Source: Paracoccus sp. DMF-8
GTDB lineage: Bacteria > Pseudomonadota > Alphaproteobacteria > Rhodobacterales > Rhodobacteraceae
NCBI RefSeq assembly: GCF_029309835.1
Contig: NZ_JARJHL010000003.1
Coordinates: forward strand, 281,001-345,000
Length of the DNA: 64,000 nucleotides
Direction: 5' to 3'
Part shown: piece after piece, positions 25,862 through 35,553 of the stretch
How the letters are laid out: every line of letters starts with the position of its first letter
Position numbering within the stretch: position 1 is the stretch's first letter
Program-made: the position numbers and the translations under genes
The notes under the pieces: generated by a model
What the model saw: the letters and a program-made list of their open reading frames with translations, nothing else
Database searches by the model: none
What the model was told of the DNA's origin: nothing

Positions 25862-27711
25862 TGAGCGGCGGACGGGACGATCACGACAAGACGGTCTTTG
25901 GCGGCAAGCTGCCGCAAGGACAGCCAAGTTCGGACAGCCCCTTCAGTGGCGGGCAGCAGAACCCGGCCCAGCAAAATCCGGCCCAGCAAAACCCCGCATG
26001 GCCACGCACCGACATTGGCGCGGCGCCGGGCAGCGGCGACCGCACCATGATCGGGGGCAGCGCGCCCTGGCAGCAGGGCGGCGGCATCGGTCAGCCTGCG
26101 GGTGGCCAATCGGCAGGTCAGTCGGGCGGCGGCTTTGGCGCGCCCCCGGCCAGCAGCCACGAGGATACATGGATCGGTGCGGGCGCACCACGCCACACAC
26201 CACCCCAGGGCCAGCCCGCGCAAGGTTACGGCCATCACGGATATGGGCAGGGCGGCTATCCGGGACAGAGCTATCCGGGGCAGGGCAATCCGCAACAGGG
26301 TTATGGCCAGACGCCGGGCTTCAGCGGCGGCATCGGCCGCCCGACCGGCAGCGACAACGGCTTTTTCCCCGATTATCACCGCGACCGGCCCGCCGCGCCG
26401 ATGCGCACGACCGCCAAGATCTCTCTGGATAACGCCCTGCGCACCAGCGAGATCGGCGGGGGGTCGTCGACGAACCCGCTGCTGGCCTCGGCCGCCAGCC
26501 TGCTGATCCTGCTGGGGCGGCTGCGCACCGGCATGGTCGATCTGCAGGTCGCGCCGCTGATGGAACATGTCACCATCGAAATCGACCGTTTCGAACGCAA
26601 TGCGCTGGCCGCCGGCGTCGATCCGCACGAGGCGCTGGTCGCCAAATACGCGCTGTCGGGCACGGCGGATGACATCGTCCAGAACCTGCCCGGTTCCGAT
26701 CGCGGAAGCTGGCAGCAATATTCGATGGTCGCGCGGTTTTTCCACAAGCGCGATTCCGGCGTGGGTTTCTTTCAAGAGGCCGAAAAGGCCATGCAGGCCC
26801 CGGCGCAACGCTACAACCTGCTGGAACTGATGCTGGTCTGCATGTCGCTTGGGTTCGAGGGGCAGTTTCGCACCGCGCCGAACGGCGCGGTCGAACTGGC
26901 CCGGATCCGCAAGGCGATCTATGAAACCCTGCGCCGCGTCAACCCGCGCCCGGACGAAGACGTTTCCGTCATCTGGGAACCCGTCGTGCAGGATCAGTCC
27001 CGCCGCTTTGCCGCGATCCCGGTGCCGGTGGTCTTTGGCGTCGCGGCGCTGGCGGTCGTCGCGCTGTTTGCCGCGCTGACCACCATCGTCAACCGCGACG
27101 GCGCGCAGGCCGCCGAAACCCTGCGCAACCTGCATCAGGGCGCGCCCGTCCTGTCGATCCAGCGCAACCCCGGCGCGGCCTATGTCGCCCCGCCCCCCGC
27201 GCAACTGGAACGCATCCGCAGCGCGCTGGCGGGCGAAATCGACGCGGGCGCCGTCACGGTCGAGGCGCGCGGCGATTACATCGCGATCCGCGTCGGCAAC
27301 CTGCAACTGTTCGATCTGGGCAGCGTCGAGGTCAAGGAAGGCTTTGTCCCCATGGCCGCCCGCATCACCGAGGTGCTGAATACCGAAGGCGGCCCGGTTC
27401 TGGTTCAGGGCTTTACCGACAACCTGCCCCTGTCGGGCCGTGGCCGGTTCAAGGACAATTACCAGCTTTCCGAAGCCCGTGCCGAGGCCGTGCGCACGGT
27501 TCTGGTCCAGACCATCGACGACGCGGCCCGCATCCGCGTCGAAGGCCAGGGCGAGGATGAACCCGTGGGCGACAATGCGACCGAGGAAGGCCGCGCCCAG
27601 AACCGCCGCGTCGAAATCCTGCTGGCGAAAGAGGGCACCTATGACGCCCTCGCGACCACGCAGACGACCAGCCAACCCACCGAACAAGCGCCCGAGGAGG
27701 CAGCCGAGTGA
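25861..27711 (+). CDS. tssL: T6SS membrane complex protein TssL (DotU) with OmpA domain and long N-terminal tail
   Basis: The 616-residue protein has three parts. Residues 1-180 are a disordered Gly/Gln/Pro-rich tail with QQNPA repeats and four Thr motifs of the form T-x-[I/F]-G (T11, T50, T62, T103), candidate phosphothreonine sites. Residues about 200-400 are the DotU/IcmH domain (NPLLASAASLLILLGRL; ARFFHKRDSGVGFFQEAE) ending in a membrane helix near 387-410. Residues about 480-600 are an OmpA-type peptidoglycan-binding domain (VLVQGFTDNLPLSG, LSEARAEAVRTVL, NRRVEILL). TssL forms the inner-membrane complex with TssM. In Agrobacterium tumefaciens, TssL is phosphorylated by PpkA on an N-terminal Thr and then bound by Fha; the tail here suggests the same control. 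The start at 25861 overlaps the tssK stop. Confidence 0.93.
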   Translation: MSGGRDDHDKTVFGGKLPQGQPSSDSPFSGGQQNPAQQNPAQQNPAWPRTDIGAAPGSGDRTMIGGSAPWQQGGGIGQPAGGQSAGQSGGGFGAPPASSHEDTWIGAGAPRHTPPQGQPAQGYGHHGYGQGGYPGQSYPGQGNPQQGYGQTPGFSGGIGRPTGSDNGFFPDYHRDRPAAPMRTTAKISLDNALRTSEIGGGSSTNPLLASAASLLILLGRLRTGMVDLQVAPLMEHVTIEIDRFERNALAAGVDPHEALVAKYALSGTADDIVQNLPGSDRGSWQQYSMVARFFHKRDSGVGFFQEAEKAMQAPAQRYNLLELMLVCMSLGFEGQFRTAPNGAVELARIRKAIYETLRRVNPRPDEDVSVIWEPVVQDQSRRFAAIPVPVVFGVAALAVVALFAALTTIVNRDGAQAAETLRNLHQGAPVLSIQRNPGAAYVAPPPAQLERIRSALAGEIDAGAVTVEARGDYIAIRVGNLQLFDLGSVEVKEGFVPMAARITEVLNTEGGPVLVQGFTDNLPLSGRGRFKDNYQLSEARAEAVRTVLVQTIDDAARIRVEGQGEDEPVGDNATEEGRAQNRRVEILLAKEGTYDALATTQTTSQPTEQAPEEAAE

Positions 27712-30700
27712 CCTTCACGGGACTAAGATTGCCGCGCACCCGCAACCGGCCGTGGCTGCGCTGGACCTTCATCATCCTTGGCCTGCTGGCCTTTTCGCTG
27801 GCGGTCTGGTTCGGCGGCCCGATGACGGGCTGGGGGCCGCTGGTTTCGGTCCTGTGGCGCTGCGTGATCATCGGCGTGGTTCTGGGCGCGGTCGCACTGT
27901 TCCAGATCATCCGCTGGCGCCGCCGCGTCCGCGCCGCGCGCGAAATCGAAGACGCGCTGATCCCCACGGAGCCCGAAGGCGACGGCAAGGTTCTGGCCGA
28001 AAAGATGTCGGAGGCCATGGCGGTCCTGAAAAAGACCGGCGGCGCGTCCTATCTGTATGACCTGCCGTGGTATGTCATCATCGGCCCGCCCGGCGCGGGG
28101 AAAACCACGGCGCTGGCGAATTCCGGCATCGAATTCCCGCTGGCACAGGATCAGGCGATTTCCGGTTTCGGCGGCACGCGCTATGTCGATTTCTGGTTTT
28201 CCGAAGAAGCCGTGATGATCGACACGGCGGGCCGCTATACCACGCAGGACAGCGACGCCGTGGCCGACAAGGCCAGTTGGGCCGCCCTGCTGGAACAGTT
28301 GAAAAAGACCCGCCCCAACCGTCCGATCAACGGCGTCATCCTGTCATTTTCCGTCGAGGACATGATGAAGGGCGACGACCTGTCGCTGAAACATCACGCC
28401 GAAACCGTCCGCGCCCGGCTGGCCGAAATCCACGAGGTGCTGAAAATCGACTTTCCGGTCTATGTGATGTTCACCAAGGCCGACCTGATCGCCGGTTTCC
28501 GGGAATATTTCGCCTCCTTCAGCCTGAACCGGCGCAAACTGGTCTGGGGCGTCACGTTCCAGAACAAGGACCGCAAGGCGATCACCGTCGAATCCGTGCC
28601 CGCCGAATTCGACCGGCTGGTGCGGCGGCTGTCGGATGAAATCATCGACCGCATGTCCGAGGAACCGGACGGCATTTCCCGCATCGCGATCTTTGGCCTG
28701 CCGGGGCAGATGGCGCTGTTGCGGGGCAATGTCTCGAATTTCCTGCGCCGGGTGTTCGAGCCGACGCGATACAAGACGAATGCCATTCTGCGCGGCTTCT
28801 ATTTCACATCCGGCACGCAGGAAGGCACGCCGATCGATCAGGTGCTGGGCGCGATGAACCGCGCCGACGAAGGCATGTCGTTCCAGCCGTCCTTCATGTC
28901 GGGCAAGGGCAAGAGCTTTTTCATCCACGACCTGCTGCGCCGGGTCATCTTTCCCGAACAGGACTGGGTGTCGTTTGACCGCAAGGCCGTGCGCCGCGCC
29001 ACCGTGCTGCGGGTATCGGCGCTGACCGCGATTCTGGCGGCGACGCTAGGGGCGGCGGGGGCCTTTGGCTACAGCTTCTGGAAAAACCGCAATCTGGTCG
29101 ATACCGCGCAGAAAGACACCGCCGCCTATGCCCGCGCCGGGATCGAGGAACTGAACCGAGAGGTCATCGACGACCCCGATCTGCGCCCGGTCCTGTCCCT
29201 GCTGAACCATCTGGAAATGATGCCCGCAGGTTACGGCGACAGCCAGCAGGACGGTTTCTTCGAAGGGCTTGGCCTTGGCCAGCGCGACCGGGTGAACCGC
29301 GCGGCGACGGTCGCCTATTCCGACGCGCTGGAACGGATGATGCGGCCCCGGCTGGTGCTGGATGTCGAACGCAAGATGCCCGAAATCATCCGCAGCGGCG
29401 AAATGACCGATATCTACCGCGCGCTGAAGGTCTATCTGTTGCTGGGCGGCGAAGGCGAATCGACCGATGATGCCGCGATCCGCAGCTGGTTCGAACAGGA
29501 ATGGCGGTCCGAATATACCGACCGCGAAGGCGTCGACACCCGCGCCCAGCTTGGCCGCCATCTGGATGCGATGCTGAAACTGGACGCCGACCGCAGCACG
29601 CTGCTGGTGACGCTGGACCAGACCACGGTCGAGGCCGCCCGCGCCGCCATCGCCCAACTGCCGCTGGACGAACAGGCCTATGCGCTGATCGAGGACGGCA
29701 TCGCCGCGACCGGCATCCCCGAATGGCAGTTGGCGCAAGCGGTGCCGAATGCCGCGCAGGTCTTTGCCACCCGCGACGGCAGCGACGTGAACGCGCTGGC
29801 CGTGCCCGCGATCTATACCTATGAAGGGTTCTGGGCCTATTTCTACGACCAGCTTGCCGTGGTCGAGGAACAGCTGCGCAAAGACCAGTGGGTCTTGGGC
29901 GATCTGGCCAGCAGCAACGAAATCGAAGGGCGCCTGCAGCGTCTGGAACGCGACCTGATGGAACGCTACCGCAACGATTTCATCGCCGCCTGGAACAAGG
30001 TCCTGAACAATCTGGCCATGGCCTCGATGGTCGCCGACAAACCGCGCTATGCGGCGCTGGCGACGGCCTCGGCCGCGCAGAACTCGCCCCTGCTGGAACT
30101 GGTCAAGGCGGTCGATCAGCAGACATGGCTGGTCCGCGAACTGGAAGGGCTGGAGGGGCTGACCCCCGAGGCGCTGGCCAGTGGCGGGTCGGGCGGCGAC
30201 GCGGCGCAGGGCGCGGCGGGCGATGTCGGCAATGCACTGATCAGCCGCGTGCAAAGCCGGTCCGGCGGCATCCAGCGGATGCTGATCGACGCGGCGCAGA
30301 ACCAGCGCGGCAAGGGCCAGAGCCGCGTCACCACGGGCGGCGGCAGCGATACCGAAACCTATAGCGTGACGCGCCCCATCGAACAGATTTCCGACGCCTT
30401 CCTGCGCTGGCACGAACTGGTGCTGGGCGATGTCGGGCAGCGCCCCATCGACACCGTCATCGGCAATTTCGGCGCGGTTTACGACAACCTGAAACTGGCC
30501 GAACACAACCCGGACCAGTCGGCGGCGGCGATGCCTACGCTGCTGAATTCGTTGACCCGCTACAATTCGCAACTGCCCGAACAGATGGCGCAGCTTGTCG
30601 ATGATGCCGAAGGCGATTTCCGCAGCGGCGCATCGGACGCCAGTATCGAGACGATGAACCGTGCCCTGACCAATCAGATCACGTTCTTTTGCCGCGAGAA

Positions 30701-31340
30701 CATCACCTCGGCCTATCCGTTCGGCAGCAAGCAGCGCAGCCTGTCCATCGACAATTTCGCGCGGTTTTTCGGTCCGGGCGGCGAAATGGACCGCTATTTC
30801 ACCGAATATCTGGAGCCTTACGTCGAACGCACCGATCAGGGCCTGACCTATCTGGCCGACAAGGACATCACCAAACGCTTCAACCCGCAGACGCTGAAAC
30901 AGTTCGAACGCGCCGAACGCATCCGCCGCGCCTATTTCGCGGGCGGGGGCAGCCAGCCGCAGGTCGAAATCACCGTGGCGCAGGTCGATGCCCATCCGAC
31001 GGTGCAAAGCGCGTTCCTGTCGATCAATGACGAACCCATCGAATCGATCACCGGCTCGTTGCCGCGCACGATCACCTGGCCCGGCGCGGGGAAATCGACG
31101 ATCCTGCAGATCAGCCCGTCGCTGAACCGTCCCTCAACCATGCGGATCGAGGGCAGTTCATGGACCTTCATCGAATTCCTCGGGGCCGCCGCCGCACGCG
31201 AACAGCGCGGCGACACCCTGCGCGCGACCTTCAATCTGGGCGGGCGCAACATCACCTATGATTTCACCATCAACGCGCTGGCCAACCCCTTTACCATGCC
31301 CGAGATCAGGGATTTCGAATGCCCTCAGAGCATAGATTGA
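27708..31340 (+). CDS. tssM: T6SS membrane complex protein TssM (IcmF/VasK)
   Basis: The 1210-residue protein is a full-length IcmF/TssM. Two N-terminal membrane helices (about residues 13-70) are followed by a cytoplasmic GTPase-like domain with Walker A GPPGAGKTT near residue 126 and the DTAGRY motif. A third membrane helix (about 436-458) precedes the large periplasmic region, which ends in the beta-rich C-terminal domain. TssM spans the envelope and, with TssL, forms the docking channel; TssJ, its usual outer-membrane lipoprotein partner, is not seen in this window. The start is a GTG at 27708 overlapping the tssL stop (GTGA). The 3' end overlaps tagF by 22 bases. Confidence 0.95.
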   Translation: MTFTGLRLPRTRNRPWLRWTFIILGLLAFSLAVWFGGPMTGWGPLVSVLWRCVIIGVVLGAVALFQIIRWRRRVRAAREIEDALIPTEPEGDGKVLAEKMSEAMAVLKKTGGASYLYDLPWYVIIGPPGAGKTTALANSGIEFPLAQDQAISGFGGTRYVDFWFSEEAVMIDTAGRYTTQDSDAVADKASWAALLEQLKKTRPNRPINGVILSFSVEDMMKGDDLSLKHHAETVRARLAEIHEVLKIDFPVYVMFTKADLIAGFREYFASFSLNRRKLVWGVTFQNKDRKAITVESVPAEFDRLVRRLSDEIIDRMSEEPDGISRIAIFGLPGQMALLRGNVSNFLRRVFEPTRYKTNAILRGFYFTSGTQEGTPIDQVLGAMNRADEGMSFQPSFMSGKGKSFFIHDLLRRVIFPEQDWVSFDRKAVRRATVLRVSALTAILAATLGAAGAFGYSFWKNRNLVDTAQKDTAAYARAGIEELNREVIDDPDLRPVLSLLNHLEMMPAGYGDSQQDGFFEGLGLGQRDRVNRAATVAYSDALERMMRPRLVLDVERKMPEIIRSGEMTDIYRALKVYLLLGGEGESTDDAAIRSWFEQEWRSEYTDREGVDTRAQLGRHLDAMLKLDADRSTLLVTLDQTTVEAARAAIAQLPLDEQAYALIEDGIAATGIPEWQLAQAVPNAAQVFATRDGSDVNALAVPAIYTYEGFWAYFYDQLAVVEEQLRKDQWVLGDLASSNEIEGRLQRLERDLMERYRNDFIAAWNKVLNNLAMASMVADKPRYAALATASAAQNSPLLELVKAVDQQTWLVRELEGLEGLTPEALASGGSGGDAAQGAAGDVGNALISRVQSRSGGIQRMLIDAAQNQRGKGQSRVTTGGGSDTETYSVTRPIEQISDAFLRWHELVLGDVGQRPIDTVIGNFGAVYDNLKLAEHNPDQSAAAMPTLLNSLTRYNSQLPEQMAQLVDDAEGDFRSGASDASIETMNRALTNQITFFCRENITSAYPFGSKQRSLSIDNFARFFGPGGEMDRYFTEYLEPYVERTDQGLTYLADKDITKRFNPQTLKQFERAERIRRAYFAGGGSQPQVEITVAQVDAHPTVQSAFLSINDEPIESITGSLPRTITWPGAGKSTILQISPSLNRPSTMRIEGSSWTFIEFLGAAAAREQRGDTLRATFNLGGRNITYDFTINALANPFTMPEIRDFECPQSID

Positions 31341-32002
31341 CCGCCTTTTTCGGCAAACACCCCGGCCACGGCGATTTCATCGGCGCGGGCCTGCCCGATC
31401 TGGTGGAACGCGGGTTGTCGGACTGGCTGGGCGCGACATTGGGCGAGGTGCGCGACATTCTGGGCGAAAGCTGGGACCAGATCCAGCACAGCCCGGTCGC
31501 CCTGCGGTTCTGGATGGGCGCGGGACTGGGTCAGGGGCAGGCGTGGCGCGGCGTCCTGCGCATGTCGGGCGACAAGGTCGGGCGGCGCTATCCGCTGCTG
31601 GTCCTGCAGGCGACCGGCCCCGACACCCTGCCCGTCGTGCAGGTCCGGCAGGATTTCTATCAGGAGGCCGAAACCGCGCTGGCGGACCTGCTGGATCAGG
31701 CGGTTCTGATCCCCGGCGAGGTGCAGGCGACGCTGGACCGGCAACTGGCCCGCCATGCGCCGCAGGCCGCCGCCATGTCCGATCACATGTTCTGGGCCGT
31801 CAAGCAAAGCCCTGATATCGAACAGCTTTGTAACGAGGTCGCGCTGACCGATCTGATTTCAGCCGCCAGCGGCCGCAGCTATTGGTGGTTCGCCCGGCCC
31901 AACCTGTCCGGCATTCTGGGCGGCCATGGCCTGCCCGATGCGCAGGCGCTTGCATGGCTGGTCGGCGGTGGTCGGCAGGACGGTGCCGACGCGGAAAGTT
32001 AA
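31319..32002 (+). CDS. tagF: T6SS-associated protein TagF (ImpM)
   Basis: The 227-residue protein has the TagF/ImpM signature at its start (FFGKHPGHGDFIGAGLP) and the DQIQHSPVALRFWMG and RRYPLLVLQ blocks. TagF is a post-translational repressor of T6SS assembly that acts with the PppA/PpkA/Fha pathway. It overlaps the end of tssM by 22 bases and precedes pppA by 17. The length is normal for the stand-alone protein; in some species it is fused to PppA. Confidence 0.9.
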   Translation: MPSEHRLTAFFGKHPGHGDFIGAGLPDLVERGLSDWLGATLGEVRDILGESWDQIQHSPVALRFWMGAGLGQGQAWRGVLRMSGDKVGRRYPLLVLQATGPDTLPVVQVRQDFYQEAETALADLLDQAVLIPGEVQATLDRQLARHAPQAAAMSDHMFWAVKQSPDIEQLCNEVALTDLISAASGRSYWWFARPNLSGILGGHGLPDAQALAWLVGGGRQDGADAES

Positions 32003-32019
32003 GGTTAGGGGGGATCGCC

Positions 32020-32784
32020 ATGACCGATGAGAGCCAGGAATTCCTGTTCGAAACCGGTGCGGCCACGCATCGCGGCGTCGTTCGTGATCACAACGAAGAC
32101 AGCTTTGCCGCGCTGCCCGATATCGGCATCTGGGCGGTCGCCGACGGGATGGGCGGCCATCAGGCCGGCGACGTCGCCAGCCGCATGATCGTCGAAGAGG
32201 TTTCCTCGGTCGGGATCGCGGTTTCGGCGCAGGACCAGCGCGCCCGTTTTCTGGAACGCATCAAGCGCGCCAACCAGCGGATTCTGGTCCATACCAGAGA
32301 AAAACAACTGGCGACGGTCGGCTCGACCCTGGCCGCCATGCTGGTCTATGGCAACGCGCTGTCCTGCATCTGGGCGGGCGACAGCCGCGTCTACCTGTTG
32401 CGCAAGGGCATCCTGACCCGCCTGACCACCGACCATAGCGAGGTGGCGCGGCTGGTCTCGACCGGCGAAATGACCGAGGAAGAGGCGCGCAACTCGCCCG
32501 CGCGGAATGTGATCACACGCGCCATCGGCATCCAGTTGCAGCCTGAACCCGAAACCGCGACCGGCGTGGCCGAGGCGCATGACGTGCTGCTGCTGTGTTC
32601 GGACGGGCTGACCGAACATAACAGCGACGAAGATCTGCGCCAGGTCCTGCTGGGCACCGGTCCCGCCCAGATGCTGGCCGAGCGGCTGATCGCCATGACA
32701 CTGGACCGCGGTGCGCGCGACAACGTCACCGCCATCGTCGTGCGCTGCCTGCCCATCCCCGACAAGGAAACGGTCGAGGAATGA
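32020..32784 (+). CDS. pppA: T6SS PP2C-type protein phosphatase PppA (Stp)
   Basis: The 254-residue protein is a PP2C/PPM phosphatase. Motifs visible in order are RGVVRDHNEDSF (metal-binding Asp), VADGMGGHQAGDVAS, the WAGDSRVYLLR block, LLCSDGLTEH and RDNVTAIVV, all with the acidic metal ligands in place. PppA reverses PpkA-dependent threonine phosphorylation and so turns T6SS assembly off. The ATG at 32020 has a GGGGGGAT ribosome site. The stop overlaps the ppkA start by four bases (ATGA), coupling kinase and phosphatase. Confidence 0.93.
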   Translation: MTDESQEFLFETGAATHRGVVRDHNEDSFAALPDIGIWAVADGMGGHQAGDVASRMIVEEVSSVGIAVSAQDQRARFLERIKRANQRILVHTREKQLATVGSTLAAMLVYGNALSCIWAGDSRVYLLRKGILTRLTTDHSEVARLVSTGEMTEEEARNSPARNVITRAIGIQLQPEPETATGVAEAHDVLLLCSDGLTEHNSDEDLRQVLLGTGPAQMLAERLIAMTLDRGARDNVTAIVVRCLPIPDKETVEE

Positions 32785-34868
32785 ACGAAAAGGACCAGCC
32801 CCCGCACAGCCAGCCCCCCGAGGATCGCACCCGCATCGCCCGGCCCGACGCCCCGCCGCCCGCCGCGCCGCCGCCCGCCGCGTCCGATGACCGCACCCGC
32901 ATTGCCCAGCCCGATACCCCGCCAGTCGACGGCACGCGCCTGTCCGACGCGCCCGCACCCAGATCGGCCATGCCCGCCGAAACGGCGCAACTGGTCGAAC
33001 CGGGCGTGCTGATCAACGACAATTACCGCATCCTGAAACTGGTCAGCGCCGGAGGCATGGGCGAGGTCTATCGCGCTGAAAACATCTTTACCGGCGATCC
33101 GGTCGCGGTGAAAATCATCCTGCCGAACCTTGCCCGCGATGAATCGATCATCGACCTGTTCCGGCGAGAGGCGCGGATTCTGGTCCAGATGCGCGACGAC
33201 GCCATCGTGCGCTATCACAATTTCGTCCGCGACAAGGGCCTGAACCGCTACTGCCTGATCATGGAATTCGTCGAGGGCGGCATCTTTGGGACCATATCCA
33301 GAATGTCGCGCCCCTGGACGCCGATCAGGCGCTGGTGCTGCTGCGCCGTCTGGCGCGGGGTCTGGCACAGGCCCATGCGCGCGGCGTCACCCACCGCGAC
33401 CTGTCGCCCGATAACGTGATCCTGCGCGACAACCGCGTGGACGAAGCCGTGCTGATCGATTTCGGCATCGCCCGCTCGACCGAGCTGGGGGATGGGCTGA
33501 ATGGGCGTTTTGCTGGTAAATTCAAATATATAGCCCCGGAACAACTGGGCCATGCCGGGGGCGAGATCGGCCCCCCCGCCGATGTCTACGGCCTTGCGCT
33601 GATGATCGCGGCGGCAATGCGCGGCCGCCCGCTGGACATGGGGGCGTCGATCGTCGAGGCCTCCGAGGCGCGGCGGCGCATTCCGGATCTGTCGGGCATT
33701 TCCTATCGCGTCTACCCGCTGCTGCAGCACATGCTGGAACCCGACCCGCGCGCGCGACCGCATGACATGGATGCGCTGCTGCGCATTCTGGACGATCCGA
33801 ACCACCTGCCCGCGCGCTATCGCCTGCCGCTGTGGAACATGGACCATCCGACCGACGCGGACGGGACGGCGCGCGGCGATGGCACGGGCATCAGCCTGAC
33901 GCCAAACGACCTGACCCCCGCCGAGGCGCTGACCGATCCCGCCAGCCCCTTTGGCGCGAGCTTCGCGCCGCCTGCCGCGGATGCCGATCAGCCGACGCAG
34001 CCGCGCAACAGCCGGATGCGGCTTTATGCCGGGGCGGCGCTGGCCGCGCTGGCTGTCGGGGGCTGGGCGATGTTCGGGCAGCAGACGGAAACGCCCGGCC
34101 CCCCCCGACGCTCCCCCGGCCACGGCGACGGATCCGCAGCCGGATTCCCGCGCCGCGACGCTGGCCGCCCTGCCCGCCCGCGATATCGAAACGCGCGACG
34201 GTTTTCTGGCCAGCCAGCCCCTGCCGGACTGTTCGGTGGCGCGGCGGTTTTCCTCGGGGCCGAACGCGGGCAAGATCGGGGTTCTGGCGGATGGGCCGCG
34301 CGATCTTTCGACGCTGCAATCGGCCTATGCCATGGCGTTTTCGTCCAGCCCGGCGATTGTTGCGACCGAAATCCGCACGGCCCAATGCCCGGCGCTGGAT
34401 TTTATCGCCGACCTGTCGGGCCGCGCGGCCGAGCCTCCGGCGCTGTCGCTGGACGGCGCGACGACAGCCAGCGGCGGCAATGTGTCGGGGCGGATCCGCG
34501 ATTTGCGCGGGCGCAGCCTGTGGCTGTTCGTGGTGTCGCCAAAGGGGGCGATTTACGATCTGTCATCGACCGCGCAGCCGCAGGCGGATAGTTCGTTCAC
34601 CTTTGATTTCGGGATTTCGCTGGCCGCAGACGAAAACGGCCCGCAACCGCAACTGATCGTCGCACTGGCCAGCGCGACACCGCTGGCGACGGTCGCAGCC
34701 GCGCCATCGGCGACCGGCGCCGATCTGTTGCTGCCGCTTGTGCTGGATGAAATCGCATCGAACGGGACCCAGGCCGCGCTGGATATCGCCATCCTGACCG
34801 TCACCCCCGCCGAGGAATCGACGATGCCCGGGATCGCCCCCGATCCGGCAGAGGACGAGGACGAATGA
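32781..34868 (+). pseudogene. ppkA: T6SS serine/threonine kinase PpkA, two frameshifts
   Basis: The three frames join into one protein of about 695 residues. A Pro-rich cytoplasmic tail carries two DRTRIA motifs and one DGTRLS (T17, T39, T52). A Hanks-type kinase domain follows, with the Gly loop SAGGMGEVYRA, Lys in VAVKII, HRDLSPDNVIL and IDFGIARS. A membrane helix at 34015-34078 precedes a periplasmic domain of about 240 residues. The first break is near 33279-33281: one extra C restores EGGHLWDHIQNVAPLDADQ. The second is the run of eight C at 34099-34106: seven restores PGPPDAPPATATDPQ. The periplasmic domain has Cys codons at 34230 and 34386 and resembles that of the TonB-like protein at 11045-12133. 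PpkA phosphorylates T6SS targets to start assembly. The clean frames on both sides of each break argue for sequence error or a very recent event. Confidence 0.87.
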
Positions 34869-34875
34869 TCGCCGC

Positions 34876-35553
34876 TCAGGCCCGCGCGCCGACCCGCGCG
34901 GGGGCGTGTTCGACAAGGCGGATCGCATCCAGAATCAGGCGCGAGAGATAGCCCGCGACCGTATCGGCGGGCATCGATTTTTTCGTTTCCGGCCACAGGA
35001 AGCTGTTGAAATACATCCCCAGAATGGCCCGCAGTTCGATGCTGTGGACCGGGCGGAACAGCCCCTGTTCGACCCCGGTCACCACGGCGCTTTCCCAGAT
35101 CGCCTGATAGTCGGCATATTGTTTCTGCAATGTTTTCTGGTTCGCGGCGCCCAGCAGATGATGTTCGCGAAAGCAGACGATCATTTCATCCTGATCTGAA
35201 ATGCTCATCCGCACGAAAGCCGCGCTGAGGCGTTCGATGGTGGTATCGGCGCGCAATCCCTGATCCAGGATCGCCTGTGCCTCTGCAATCAGCAGGTCCA
35301 TGTATCCTTTTGATATTTCAAAAAGAATGCTGTCCTTGCTGTCCGCGTGATAATAAAAGGCGCCGCGCCCCAACCCGGTCGCATTGCACAGTTCGGGCAC
35401 GCCCACCGCCTCATACCCGTGCTGGGCGAAAAGCCGGGCGGAAATCCTGTGGATCTGATTGCGCTTCGAATCTTCTTCGGTGTCGTCAGCGACAGGGAAT
35501 CGGGTAACGGTCCCGCGGCCTTGCGCGTTATTCTGGTGAAGAGAGTTGGGCAT
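34876..35553 (-). CDS. TetR/AcrR family transcriptional regulator
   Basis: The 225-residue protein has an N-terminal TetR helix-turn-helix (about residues 30-80; ISARLFAQHGYEAVGVPELCNATGLGRGAFYYHADSK, the family signature spread over this stretch) and an all-helical C-terminal ligand domain. It converges on ppkA and is divergent from pxpA, separated by 423 bases. It could regulate pxpABC, itself or something else; the ligand is unknown. The C-terminal family type resembles TetR_C-33-like regulators of fatty acid or amino acid genes, but this is not decisive. Confidence 0.8.
   Translation of the reverse strand: MPNSLHQNNAQGRGTVTRFPVADDTEEDSKRNQIHRISARLFAQHGYEAVGVPELCNATGLGRGAFYYHADSKDSILFEISKGYMDLLIAEAQAILDQGLRADTTIERLSAAFVRMSISDQDEMIVCFREHHLLGAANQKTLQKQYADYQAIWESAVVTGVEQGLFRPVHSIELRAILGMYFNSFLWPETKKSMPADTVAGYLSRLILDAIRLVEHAPARVGARA

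Noticed and set aside
25970..26000. Short tandem repeat as a possible regulatory element
   Set aside because: It encodes the QQNPA repeats of the TssL tail in frame and needs no other explanation.
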